Origin: Hypomesus transpacificus | Taxonomy: Eukaryota > Chordata > Actinopteri > Osmeriformes > Osmeridae | Length of the DNA: 64,000 bases | Direction of reading: 5' to 3' | NCBI RefSeq assembly: GCF_021917145.1 | Contig: NC_061073.1 | Location: 1,824,075-1,888,074, forward strand | In this document: piece after piece, positions 37,820 through 49,700 of the stretch | How the letters are laid out: each line of letters starts with the position of its first letter | Numbering within the stretch: the first letter of the stretch is position 1 | Notes under the pieces: model-generated | Seen by the model: the letters and a program-made list of their open reading frames with translations, nothing else | What the model was told of the DNA's origin: nothing | Database searches by the model: none | Made by a program: the position numbers and the translations under genes

Positions 37820-40800
37820 TTAAGAGTCAATCTGAATGTCCCGAAGCCTCTTAAAGCAATGTGCATTAATCTTTCCAAGAGCTATGAACAAGTCCTTCCT
37901 TGTGATGTTGTATTCCTTCACAGTCCCCTCCACATTCACAACCACAGGCCTGGTGTTAAGAAAGGTTTCACCATCTGGCCACCTCAGCCCCAGGTGGTGA
38001 CGATGAAGCTATTGGACAAGAAAACAAACAAGCCATCAACAAGACACACAAGCAACTTCCGGTGGAAAGGAAAGTCAAGATGTTACTTCAAGGGCAAAAG
38101 TTCACATCTCAGGTATTTCCATACCAGAGATTATTGTTCAACATTTTGCATACCTTCACCAGAGTGCCATTGTTACAGTGCCAGACGATGCCCTCCACTC
38201 CACCCTCCGGGCTGTCCTGGAACCAGGAACAGAGCTGCTGGTAGTCCACAGGGGGAGGGTTCCGGAAGTGCATGCTTCCATGTGCCACCAACACGTGGAC
38301 AGGCTGCTTTTTACTTCCCATCCCTATTATAAACAGTTGCAAAAATGTCGCCGTTACCAACAACGATAAACCTGAAATCACACTTCATGCTCCCTCATCC
38401 TGTAGTTCTTGTTTGGACACGTGAGCATATACACCTCATTGTGTAATAAACATAAGTCCAAGAAACAAGAATAACATAATAACAATAATTAATATAAGAA
38501 CTGTGGGTAACACTTAATAATGAACAGAATAATGGTCCGTTGTTAACGAGAAGCTATGCAAGAAGTAATAGAAAGTATTACATTAACACCAAACTTGTTT
38601 TTCACTTTGAAATAATGGTCCACATCAGTAGTAGTTCCTGCGAGATGACATGGTAACGTTTGAGTAATTAGTGAGGAGTTAACATGTTTTTCACAAGTAA
38701 TATAATAAGTTATTAAATTATATATTAAAGTTATATTTGACACATACTGTAGAGGCATACATTTCTGTGAGGCACTAGTGATATTATAACAAACATTGTA
38801 ATCTGGAAGATGTGGTTTTGCGCTTATCGCAACATAAATGCAGCCAATGTCTTCATTGAGGATGGAAAGAAATTGACAAGAGAACATCAATGTTTGTATT
38901 CATATCCTAAAGAGAAGTCCTCCTCAGGCGGTACTGTAACATAAAGGCAGGTCTTTGGAGTCTGAGACATATTGAACTGACACTCAATAGAGATCATATC
39001 AGTGAACTAATCCAATCATGAGTGTGTCGGCGTCACTTCCTAATTATTTTAAATTGTAAACAATTTATCATTATTTGTATTATTCTATGTTTAAGTTTGA
39101 AAAAAACAGAACATACGTCCATCTTTTGGTAAGAGTAGTAGTCACAATCTCAACCTGTAGCTAACGTATATGGGGGGATATCGTATTCATAAACGCTTCT
39201 GAAATGTTATGACCATGTAAAGAGTTAAAAAAAACACAATTGTTCACTTTTTAGACATGTTACTTTTGTGATAGTAATTCATTGGTTATTCTTTCTTAAT
39301 TGGTCATAGTTCACAAGTAGTTCTCAATGAGGATATATTTATTTAGTAATCATAACATACCAAGGAACTACTTTTGTACTAAATTTCCCTTTACTTCCTG
39401 CTCAGTTTATCTTGGTTCCATATTAGTTAATAGTATTAAGTTCGGTGTTAATGTAGTACTATCTATTACTTCCTGCATAGCTACTCGTTAACAACACTCA
39501 AATCTTCTAAATTGTTACCAAACTCTGTTTACATTAAACAATGTTGGCTGTAACTAAGTAAAACTGGAAGAGGAAAACTAAATCAAAACAAATGAACAGA
39601 TTACAAAAATTTGACAGCCATGAGAGCTGTATGATGTCTCGTTCAAGTACATGAACAATGTAGACAAGATTATATACATTGGCCAATATCAGTGTGTATA
39701 AGTGAATAGCGGGACTCATTGTGCTGCTTTTATAATCACCATATGGATTCCCGTTGACATTCGTTCCAATGAGCTCCAGGGTTTGTTCTAGAAGATCCGC
39801 AAGAGGGACCATGGTGATCTCCAGCAAATCTTCATTCTCAGCAATGACCCTGAGAACAAGAGCCACTCCAGCATCATGGTCCACCACAGAGGAGTGCCAG
39901 CAGTACTGTTTGTTGTCTTTCTCCACTGGAACCCAACCTAACACAAAATTGATACAATTATGTCTTCAGTAGGATACATGCATTGACAATCAGACAAATC
40001 GATAGTTATAGCATTGGATCATTGTAACCAAGCTCTTCACCTGGAATGTGTCCGTGTTCATCAGGTACTGGTTGGCCATCCAGGTGTTGGACTTTGTGTG
40101 CAGGGATCCAGGCTTCTGGCAATGTCTTGAAATCTTTCTCCACATTCCAGGTAAAGCCTGATGCACGAAGGTGTTTCATATCAATTACATTGTGTTTTAT
40201 TATGATATTGACATCATATTAAAAACAACATATATTACCTTTATAAAAACAAAGGAGGGTAGATAATGATGCTATACCTAAAACGAGTTCATTCTAAATG
40301 TGTCCAGAAAAAGATTAATCCCCTTTCTCTCCATTGGTTAACCAATAGAAATCACAGGGTGTTCCAACTTGCGTAAATTTCATCACGGCAACTCATAATG
40401 TGACTCAGTAGTGTGTAGGGTGTTGTGGAAATTCAGACACAGCACACTATTTTAATTGATATGCAAGGTAAGCGTTTCGGCTCTTACAGCAAATACGGTT
40501 CTGTCAAGTAGCCTAGTTTTAACGTCTGCAGACCTGGAGGGCACATACGCTACCAGGGTCTAGAGGGTCACTCAGAGTAACAATGATTTCAACAGGGTTG
40601 TATACCACTCCTTGTAGAGATTTTTCAACAAATAGGGCTTCAAAGTCTTAAGTCATTCTCACACATTGTCATCTTAAACTGTTAAAAGCCCAATAAATCA
40701 CTGTTCTTTAGATGCAATCAAATGGTTCCCTTGGTGTCGTAAGATAATCTCATCAGTGACCACAATGGTCGGGCATGTGTAGACAGAATCAAAGAGCAAA

Positions 40801-42602
40801 ATGGTGACGACATTGATCTGTCCTCAAAGCAATATTTCAGACTGAGAAAATGATAATGGGCATGCTCCTGATGAGACAGTGAATAGCCTCCTGGTATCTC
40901 CTCCATGCTTGGAGACACAGCAAACCTTCTTGTGACGGCACGTTTGTGTGTGACTTCCTTGAGGAGCTGGACTACCTGTGCAACCTGAATGGGCTGTTAC
41001 TGCCTCATGCTACCAGTAGTGACAAGGACACTAGCAAAACGCAAAGCTAGAGGAGAATCAGTCAGGAAGGATAAGGAGAGAGCTTGTGGCCACCACCCAC
41101 AAAACCACTTCCCATTTGGGGATGCTGTTGCCTCTCCAGTGCACCTGTGTCATTCACACCAAAAGTGGTGACATTGATTCACAATTGCTTATGCTTCCTA
41201 ACTGGACAGATTAACATCCCAGAATTGTTATTGACTTGGTGTTATATTGGGATGATTTTATTTTATTTTTTTACCTTAACAACATTATTTTGGGTGTATA
41301 TCACACACAGTGCAGATACCTTTGCAGGTTTTGTGGGAATGATGATATTGTTTTAACCTCTTATCTGCTTGCTTGTTAGGCTTCCTATCTAGACGAGCCC
41401 AAAGGTGGGGTTGGCCTAGAAATAAAAGGAATACACATTATCATTACATATTCTAGAAGCAACATTAAGAACACGACATAAAACTATATTGATATATATA
41501 TTGAAGCTTTTAAACTATACTAAAATCATGTAAATTATGTCTCACCCTTATAAACAGTAACATAGCAGCAGGTGCCATCCAGCTTTTCTGTGGCAAGTGC
41601 ACATTCAACATTCGATTCCAGTGCAACTGGATTCACAGTTTTGGTTGCTAAAACCCGAAATTGCTGTAGAATAAGAACCATAATAATAAATACAGATGAT
41701 GGGAGGAATCTGACAGAATCATAAACTCGGCAACTGCTCCGAACTCCTGTGTGGAATATCAACGGACATTTTGTTAGATGACTTCCAGAAAGACAAATAA
41801 GTCAATAACTATGCAGTTTGTGGCGACTGAGCCAGCTTGGGAGTACTGGTAAACGTTCAGAGGCAGAGATTTCTGTTTCTGAACCCATTTATGTGCCACA
41901 TAGACCGCACACAGATGAGTTCATCAACGTTTCAACGCATGAACAGGTACGAAATCGGTGACCTATCCAAAATTGTGACCAGGGGTCGCTGTTCTAATGG
42001 TTTGCCATACTGTACTGTTAAGAAAATGTTCGAGCCCTTACCCATTATCCTAACATTGGCAAGCCATTAGAACAGTAACCCCAGCAGTTTTCGATAAGTC
42101 ACTGATTTCGGTATAACACCGGAACTTTACCCGGAAATGTACTCCCTACGTAATTATAGCCATATTATGTCTTTGATTATAGCTACATGGCCGACCCCAA
42201 AAATGTTCTAAACATTAAACCCATACAGCTACTCTAACAAACACAACAATCACAAAAATATGAATCCAAAATTACGAAAACAATCAAAAACATGAACCTC
42301 ACAGTCCCATAAATCATTGGGTTACCAGAAGCTAGCAACAACAGAACGCTTCCACCGTTAATTAAGATAGCTTGACAGTAGCTTCCGTGACAGATCGGGG
42401 TTTAGAAAACATGCAAACCAAAACAACGTTCTAACCTTAAAGAGAATGGCGGATTCATTTCCAAAGGATCAACTAATTGGATATCTTAAAACGTTTAAAG
42501 CGTCCAACCAACCTGACTCTCGCGTTTTATGGATGGTTCTTCTTTCACCTCCGTCATTAAAACGCATGGTATTTTTTGCTGAACAGAACCAAGACGCCTC
42601 AT
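37820..42602 (-). CDS. rlig1: RNA ligase 1 (C12orf29 homolog), complete, 7 coding exons
   Basis: Exons (minus): 42602-42513, 41663-41546, 41415-41320, 40157-40041, 39937-39740, 38323-38154, 38008-37820. They total 978 nt, 325 aa plus stop, the same length as human RLIG1 as I recall it. All borders are GT-AG and phases agree. RLIG1 is an ATP-dependent 5'-phosphate/3'-hydroxyl RNA ligase that auto-adenylates on a lysine and has been linked to RNA repair under oxidative stress. The N-terminus [14 protein letters not shown] and TEVKEEP match the family. Motif I is EKLDG with the nucleophile at K57. [34 protein letters not shown] and [10 protein letters not shown] follow. Motif IV-like EGIVWHC is at 250-256, and the motif V-like lysine of TLVK is K263. 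The start at 42,602 is the family start. No frame damage is seen, so the gene looks functional. Confidence 0.96.
38508..39530. mobile_element. Foldback/long-TIR element in rlig1 intron 5
   Basis: About 58 bp beginning GTTGTTAACGAGAAGCTATG (38,539) recur in reverse complement ending at 39,495 (GTTGTTAACGAGTAGCTATG) at roughly 90 percent identity. Looser inverted similarity continues inward, with repeated AGGAAGTAATAGA and ATTAACACC phrases. There is no coding capacity. The outer boundaries are estimated from weak GGTAACA similarity and are uncertain. Confidence 0.7.
41546..41663 (-). CDS. rlig1: rlig1 exon 2 carrying the adenylation lysine
   Basis: This 118-nt exon starts after CTACAG with [10 protein letters not shown] and ends TVYKG across a GG|GTGAG donor. 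It contains [12 protein letters not shown], the KxDG nucleotidyltransferase motif I; K57 is expected to form the covalent AMP intermediate. Confidence 0.95.
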
Positions 42603-42840
42603 TATTGCAGCCAGGTAGCTGTTAGCAAATGTTGATTTAAAAAAACACAGCTAACGAGTTGGTAGCTTAAGGAAAAACGCAGTAGCCAAGCTACGTTTCG
42701 TTGAGCTATCCATGTGGATTCTTCCTCAGTGGTGTTTAACGGCGGTTGGCATCCTCCGTTATTTGGTGCGTTACCGCCACCACCTGAGCTGGAGTGTGGT
42801 TGCCCAAAGACGATCCTGAGCTAGCAGTTCGAACTAGTAG
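42603..42840 (-). promoter_or_regulatory. Probable rlig1 promoter/5' UTR region
   Basis: The 240 bp upstream of the rlig1 ATG are richer in G, C and CpG than the surrounding DNA (for example GGCGG and GTTACCGCC near 42,740-42,780). No TATA box is placed convincingly. The assignment rests on position and composition only. Confidence 0.35.
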
Positions 42841-42992
42841 GCCATTTAACATAAAAAATCAGTAGGCCTATTGAAAACTGGAAACACAGTTTCAAACTCC
42901 ACACAATGTTGGTGCATACAATGTAATAAACTAATAGCTTACAAATCATTTACATATTTTTTTCTATTCAATATTTTTTGTGATTGTCAGTT

Positions 42993-44075
42993 TCATTGAT
43001 TAGTTGTTTGCATTGTCCATAAACCTATTGTTCTGATAATAAGCCATTCTTTCTGACTGACAGTAACCACAGTATGCACACACTCAATGTCAAAGCTAAT
43101 TTTGTGATACACATCTTGCACCCCAATGTAGCCTTTTTTTGTTATCTCCTAATGTGGTGTAGAAAGTACACTGCCTGCTTTGCTTTGTTCCTACTAACTT
43201 TTCCCCCACATCTAGAACTCCATGGTGATGAATGTCATTCAGTCGATAGTCTGTTCCTGTGGTAACTTTAATTTAAAAAATCTGCAGAAATGTTTAAAAC
43301 TACTACAAACAGTTTGCCTATTGAAGGAGGCTTTCCCCAGAAGTACTCATCAACAACACTGCTTAGTGGGCATCATCATTCTCAAATGCATTGATGTTTG
43401 TGTAAAGGCTGGCTGGAGGATTGTCAGGCATGTCAATGGAGTTTTCCTCAAAATCTTCGTCCTTCAACTTGTTCTCTGGTTCTCTATAGGAGGAGTAGTA
43501 CCCCATGTGTTGGAACAGGGATGGTTTGAAATGGATGACGTGTTTTTGGGAAATGAATTAGAAGCCAGTCACAGGGCATCTCCTGGTAGAACATAAGGAG
43601 GAAGTGGACCAAGCGTGGCAGGTCCTTAGAGTGGGAGAGTTTTCCAATGTGGCCAAGCTTGAAGAACTCCAGCATCACCCAATAGGAACCTTCTCTTGAG
43701 GTGACCACTTTCTTCAAGGCTGTCAGGAAGTTCTTTGAGCAACGCGCATCGTCCTCAAGCAACATGTCAAAATGAGAGAGGTTGGTGCAGAAATTCAGGA
43801 GAAAGGCATAATCCGTGTTTTGTTTGGAGGGGAATTGGACCCTGTCTTCCGGATTGTTGTAGTTCCTTTTCAGCCCCTCCAAGGGGTGGGTAGAACTGCT
43901 TAGGGGCATGAATCACCAGAAGCCTTCCTGCTATGATGTGAAGAGCAAACTTCCTGGAGATTTCTTGAACAAGATTCTCACGACTGCTAAAATGCAAACA
44001 GATTCTCACTGCAGGTAAGGTCAAAGTCTGCCAGGGGGACTATCACCACAATCTCCTTCAGCTCATCATAGCATC
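42993..44075 (-). pseudogene. mgat4c-like: mgat4c-like glycosyltransferase pseudogene, 5'-truncated
   Basis: Minus-strand fragments in three frames follow the C-terminal portion of MGAT4C, an N-glycan GlcNAc-transferase family protein of the Golgi. In order: [174 protein letters not shown], then a TGA. Damage: stops near the 5' end, a frameshift after HAPKQFYPP (about 43,885), a deletion plus frameshift after CDWLLIHF (about 43,545), and a stop and shift after FENDDAH. The N-terminal third is absent. There is no intron and no clear poly(A), so it could be a last-exon relic of a decayed gene or a truncated copy. Confidence 0.88.
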
Positions 44076-46702
44076 ATAAATAATTCTTTTTTCTTCTTCT
44101 TTTGACTGATGACAACCCAATGGTAAGATATTCTAGATACAAATTAATAGTATTATAAGTTAATTCAATTTTCAGTGTTTGTCATTTGTTTAAAGGTCTA
44201 TAAAATTTGAACTACCAAGAACTCACTCTTTTAGGTGGATTGCCAAACTCACTTAATACAAAAATAAAATCAAAATATCAGAATAATCTGACACTTGCTT
44301 CCCAAACCTCTTATTACAAAATCATAATATAGAGTTCCTTCCGGCTTTGCTTCTGTAACTGTCTTCACTCTTCTGGGAAGGCTTTCCAGTTTTGATTTAG
44401 CAATGAAACGTTTGACACATTTGTCCACATACTTTTGGCCTTAGCGAGAGCAGTGTGCTGGAGAGAGGAGAGAGCAGTGGGAATGACAATGTTCCTAAGT
44501 TGACAATCAAGCCTCTATTTCTATGAGGAAGATCATATCATTGTGAGAAACTTTATAACTTTAACTTTATAGTGCCTTTAATACGGTTATCTTTTAGCAT
44601 GTATTATTATGAGGTGTATGTATGTGTTATGTTATGGGATATGTGCAATACTGTTATGTAACAGTTGATGCTGTTATGGCTGAGGATTTATTGTTTGTTG
44701 TCATCGTGACTGTCAAGACATTTATGACGCACCACAGAGACCGATACAAATTTCCCTGAGCGGGACAATAAAGTTCCTCCTATCGTAACTTGATTCTCAT
44801 AGCTTGTCCCTCAGCGTACTCCTTCTTTGTTGATGTTAATGTGTTTTCCCTTACAGAATGTCACATGCGACTTACGACTATACTAATTTATGAAGTCAAT
44901 GTATCTGTGAGGCAGGAAGCTTAAATAAACCTCCATGTTTCCATGTTCCTTTTGTATGCACTCTCTCTCATCGTGACACCATGTATAATAACTGATCCCA
45001 GGACAGCTTGTTCACCTCATTATACAGTGAGCAGCCTTAAAATGAAAAACAAAGAGCTCCGTATGAGGAACCAATGCCAGTTCCAGTCTTGCCTGATACA
45101 TTACTATACCCATAAGTTGAATAAACATAAAATCCAACAAAATGAAGTGGAATGTTGTACATGTCGTCAGTGCTGGGGGAGATAAACTGCTGTCCTTGCA
45201 ACACATATTGCATATATCTGTCATGCAAATGCTTTTATTAAAGAAAAGGGGAAGGGACTATCATCACAGTAAGTGTATGCTTTGTGAAATGTACACAACA
45301 GCTGTAAATTAAAGTTCAGTATTCACACAAGAGCATCACAAAATCTCAAATGGAAATGGCAAAAGGAGATGTAAGGTAGTAGATTTGTTGTTAATAGGCA
45401 AGCATGAATGCATGTACATTCTCACTGCAGCAGAAAGCTGAAAAACATAAACAGTTTTGCGTTTGATCTTGCTGAGAGGAACAAACCTCTCTCCCATAGG
45501 TCACATTTACATGGAAATGAGAGTATGAATAAATCAACAGCATTCATAATTTACTTTGTATTTTCAATATTTGGCTTTGAGGCATAAACATATGGAGAAC
45601 AGAAATGTCTGTTTGTGTAAAAGTTGAATACAAAAGGTGGTTGACCTTGGGTGTGTTCTAACTGTTGTCTTGTTCGCTAAGCCTGTTTTCTCCATGTATT
45701 TGAATATGCATAAAGGGAGTTGAGAATGTTCATGTTACTTGTTTTCTCTAACTAATCATCTTGTTAATCTGGATGAGGTGACAGAGGGTACTTGTAAACA
45801 ATACTGCCACCCAGTGGACATACTTAGTCCATGTCTGAAAATCCTTTGAACGTGCTATATATCTTAATAAAATATAGACATTCATTTGAAGTTTGTGAAT
45901 ACAACTCAGGACATACATTTTCTTGACCTGACCCTAACCCCAAAACTCACAAAATATGTTTGTGGGTAGACTTCGGGACCAATACTGGCGACAATGTGGT
46001 CGCTTTATGGCGGATCACTCACATATTTTGGTTTGTCCCATATTTTTGGGCTGATGTTCAAGCTACCACTAAGAGTAGGCCTATATTAGGACTTGATATT
46101 CAATTAAATATTGTCTCTCTACCTTGTAAACTGGACACCAGAGATAAAGTGTTTATTAAAGATTCTCATGGTTGCAAGCAAGAAGACAATTACAAGAGGT
46201 TGGCTTCTTAGAGAGCCTCCCACTCTGAACCAATCGTCAGATATTATAAACAGCATATTGGCTACAGTATGGAGAGTATCAAATTCAATTTGAGATTACA
46301 GAAAGAAGATGGAGAAGAGTGCTGGTCTAAATGCGATTCACACCTGCCCTACCAAGAGTCTGACACTGAAATTAGAGAAAATGCAACTGAACACAAAAGT
46401 GAATGTGAATGAAACGGTACCATTCTGTAATTAACAACTCCTATGTATATCCTCCAATGTGACTGATTGACTTCATGTTTTTTTGCATCGTAAAATAAAA
46501 AAAATGTGAGTAAAAAAAGTATTTTAACAGGCACGAGCAAACTAATTCATCATCATTCCCACTTTCTTATGCCAGTCCATTCTTTTCAGATCATCAGGAA
46601 GGTCTAAGGTAGGGGGTAGATGTTGTTTCTGGTCAAAGCAGAACCATCCAGTCTCCTGTCAGACAGTAGATTCAGACCTTCCTCTGTGACGTTGTCTCCC
46701 AT
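44076..46702. other. Spacer between pseudogene and dkk3
   Basis: No exon is recognised. AATAAA on the minus strand at 46,152-46,157 is a candidate dkk3 polyadenylation signal about 550 bp past its stop. Otherwise the DNA is AT-rich and unremarkable. Confidence 0.55.
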
Positions 46703-46727
46703 CTACTTCTCACACAGAGAACCACGC
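46703..46727 (-). CDS. dkk3: dkk3 terminal coding micro-exon
   Basis: The previous exon would stop at TGA right after CQQQG if read through its donor (CAGGG|GTGAGG). Splicing to the TTTTAACAG acceptor at 46,728 instead gives GRGSLCEK and TAG. That supplies the tenth cysteine of the second domain, which is why I choose it. This is prediction; transcripts were not seen. Confidence 0.75.
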
Positions 46728-49700
46728 CTGTTAAAATAAATCAGAAGATTTAGGGGTGGGGGGGGGGGGGGGGGGGGGTTATTACATTTGAGGTGTTTTA
46801 AATGAAGGGTAGGTAAGTTGCGTGAAGCTAGCTATTTTAGCTTCTACTTGACACGATTCAACCCAAAATATCCTACCTCCTACCTTCAAAGCCACTCCCA
46901 CAAAACTACAGTAACAGGCATTGAGTGGAGGGGCAGAGTGCGCTCAGGTAGGGAGGTAGACAGACCGGTATCCCGTCCAATCAATAGTCAGGGTACCCCT
47001 TAATGATTGGTCGTGTTTATTACAGTATTGCGACGCCCACAGATGTCAGAATGATTTCATATTACTGTCAAAACTTTAGATATATTGGTTGCTATGAAGA
47101 CATGAAGTAACTTTCAGCAAATATGACAAAAAGTGCTTCTCAACAACATTGCCTACCCTGCCTTTTTTTCATTTGAACACGTCTTCATCGTCAGTAGCGT
47201 AGCCAGAATTTTGTTTTTGGGGGGTCCCATCTAGGGTTAGGTTAGGGTTAAATGATGGGGCCCCACACAAACAAAAATGTAGATGTCAACAACTCCATAC
47301 TTTTTTTTGTAAGCAATCAGAAATCTGGAGGGGTCGGACTTGTAAATGAATGGGCCTGAGCCCCCCCAGGCCCCCTTGTGGCTACGCTACTGCTTCGTGT
47401 GCCTTTTTTCAAAGTGGATTTTGCGGATTATATATCCAAGGACTTCTAAAGTGTCAGTAGTGACAAAAACAGATGTGCCTGTTTCAGTGAAAATCCCACT
47501 GGACCCAATAGAAGTGAACCATGCTGCCACTTCTCTGCCATGTGGGTTGAGCTGAGCCCTGCCCCCTCACCCCTGCTGCTGGCAGTGAAGGCCGCTGACG
47601 CAGGGGCAGTGGTCACGGGGGCCGTCCTGGTCCCAGGCCAGCAGGTCCATCAGCAGGTTGGGGTGGCTGAGACACGGCTCCCCCCTGCTGGGCCTGGCTG
47701 TGCACACGGGGAACAGCAGCTCTGAGACATTGGGAGGGGGGGGAGGGGAACGGGGGAGTAGGGAGAGGTGGGGTGGAGGGAGGGAGGGAAGTGGAATGGG
47801 GGGGTAAAAGAGAGTAAAGCAGTGGGTGAGAGAGGAAAGTGGGAGGGGAGGGATGGGGAAGGGGGAGGGCATGGCAGGGCAGGGGAGGGGGGGGGAGGGA
47901 GGGAGGGAAAATAAGTGCAGAGACAGAAGGAGATAAGAGAAGGGGGATGAGAGAGAGACGGGGGAGTGGAGGGGGTGAGAGGGAGGGAGAAGGGGAAAGA
48001 GGAAAGGGGGGGGTGGAGGGAGGGAGGGAGGGAGGGAAGGGAGGGGAAGAAAGGAGGACAGGATGGGTAAGAGACAAGAAGGAGAGAAGAATTTAGACTT
48101 TACTTCTGACAAGATTACAGTTTCTAGTAAAGGAAAATGATTCAGTATCCCAGGCAAAAGATCCCAAACAAATACTTAATCAGTGTCTATGACCTTTCTT
48201 CTGTAGTAGCTGGAAATGTTTGACCTTACCTCTCTGGAAGGCACAACAGTGCAATGGTCTGCAGTCACTCTGGTACTGACAGATACTCCCTGCAGTGCCC
48301 CTGGTGGTGTTGACTGTGCACTGCCCCCACACACACATGTTGTCAGAGCAACACTCCTCATCTTTATTGCATGTCTAAAACACACACACACACATACATA
48401 TATATATACACACACACACACGCACAAGTGAAAGGACAATTAGTTATTATAAACCACATTATTACAAAAGAACCATGGCTTTATGTTACATTTGCGATTG
48501 CTTCAGTATTTTTTCATAGAGTGCATAAATTAATCCATAACTACCCACCATGTCGACAGCTCTACAGGGTAAACACCTGGAAGCGTCTACATCATACAGG
48601 CAGTAGCTGAAGGCTCCACAATCTTCATCCACCATGCACTCCTAGGAGAGAGACAGACCCGGGACCCGCAAGCAAAATGTGTATGTGTGCGTGAATTGAG
48701 TAAATACACGTGCCTGTTTGTGTGTGCGTAGGTGTGTGGTTGTTTGTGTGTGAGTGGTCAAAGTTTCCTTCATAAACCAACTCACATCCATCCCTGGCCA
48801 CTCCCTGTTCTGTAGGAGCACATCCCTCTGTGATACAGGAGGTTTGTGTGTGTGTGTGGCTCAGAGAGAAACTGGTTCACAGAACCCACAACTGTAATTC
48901 CGGTAATAAATACCAGATGCTTTTAGCGATTTCGTTAACTCCACATAGTACTTATCTTTATATCATCAGAGAAAAATCTGACGGATTTTCCTCTGAAAAT
49001 GTTTTTTTTTCTTCAAATGGGTGGTCAAAATCATTTTGAAGAATTATGAAGACAGTGATGCTTACGGCAGAGTTTCAGCATTGGAAAGATGTTTTCTTGA
49101 ATGCATGTGAAAATTGTGTTTCTTTCCAGACAAACAGTTAAATAGTTGTAGACCCTAGTCATTCTACAGGCTGTTCCGGAGGCCTGCCTGCCTACCTCCT
49201 CCGCATTTTTTCCAAGTCTATTAATGCGGCCACATCTGAAACGCTGCCAGGAAAGTAAAGATAAAAAAAAACGCTGCGGTAAAAAAAAAAAACCCTAATG
49301 GCAAAAAGGTCTGTTGAAATAATGACTTTAATACTGGTGTTCTCCTGCTGCTTAACAATGCAAAGTATAGCCTTCTAAACTTGTTAAAAAAGAAACGACC
49401 TATTTCGAAACAAAAAGTGTCTCGGTCAGTCCATGCAAAGTGTTCCTTAGCTAGGTCTCTTTCCTTTTTCTGCAGAATCTGACGATTTAGGCATACTCAG
49501 ACTGTTTCCACCATAACCAATGAAATCCCTTGACAGCGTTTAGTCTGCAACTGGGGCAACAGGATACGGTCTCTGTGCCTCAAAACAAACAACCAATTTC
49601 CTGTTTTCTTGAATTTGAGCTTCACACAAGGAAACATTTTACGGCTTGATAAACTGTGTGTGAAATATAAACGTAGTTATACCATAGAGTACACTGTAGA

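Noticed and set aside
43222..43596. 124-codon plus-strand frame
   Set aside because: Antisense of the mgat4c-like pseudogene.
47226..47252. Telomere-like GGTTAGGTTAGGGTTA
   Set aside because: Only two to three imperfect units inside a MITE; no interstitial telomere array.
47567..48157. 196-codon proline/serine-rich minus-strand frame
   Set aside because: Only its 3' end is real (dkk3 exon 6); the P/S-rich part is the polypurine tract of intron 5 read in one frame.
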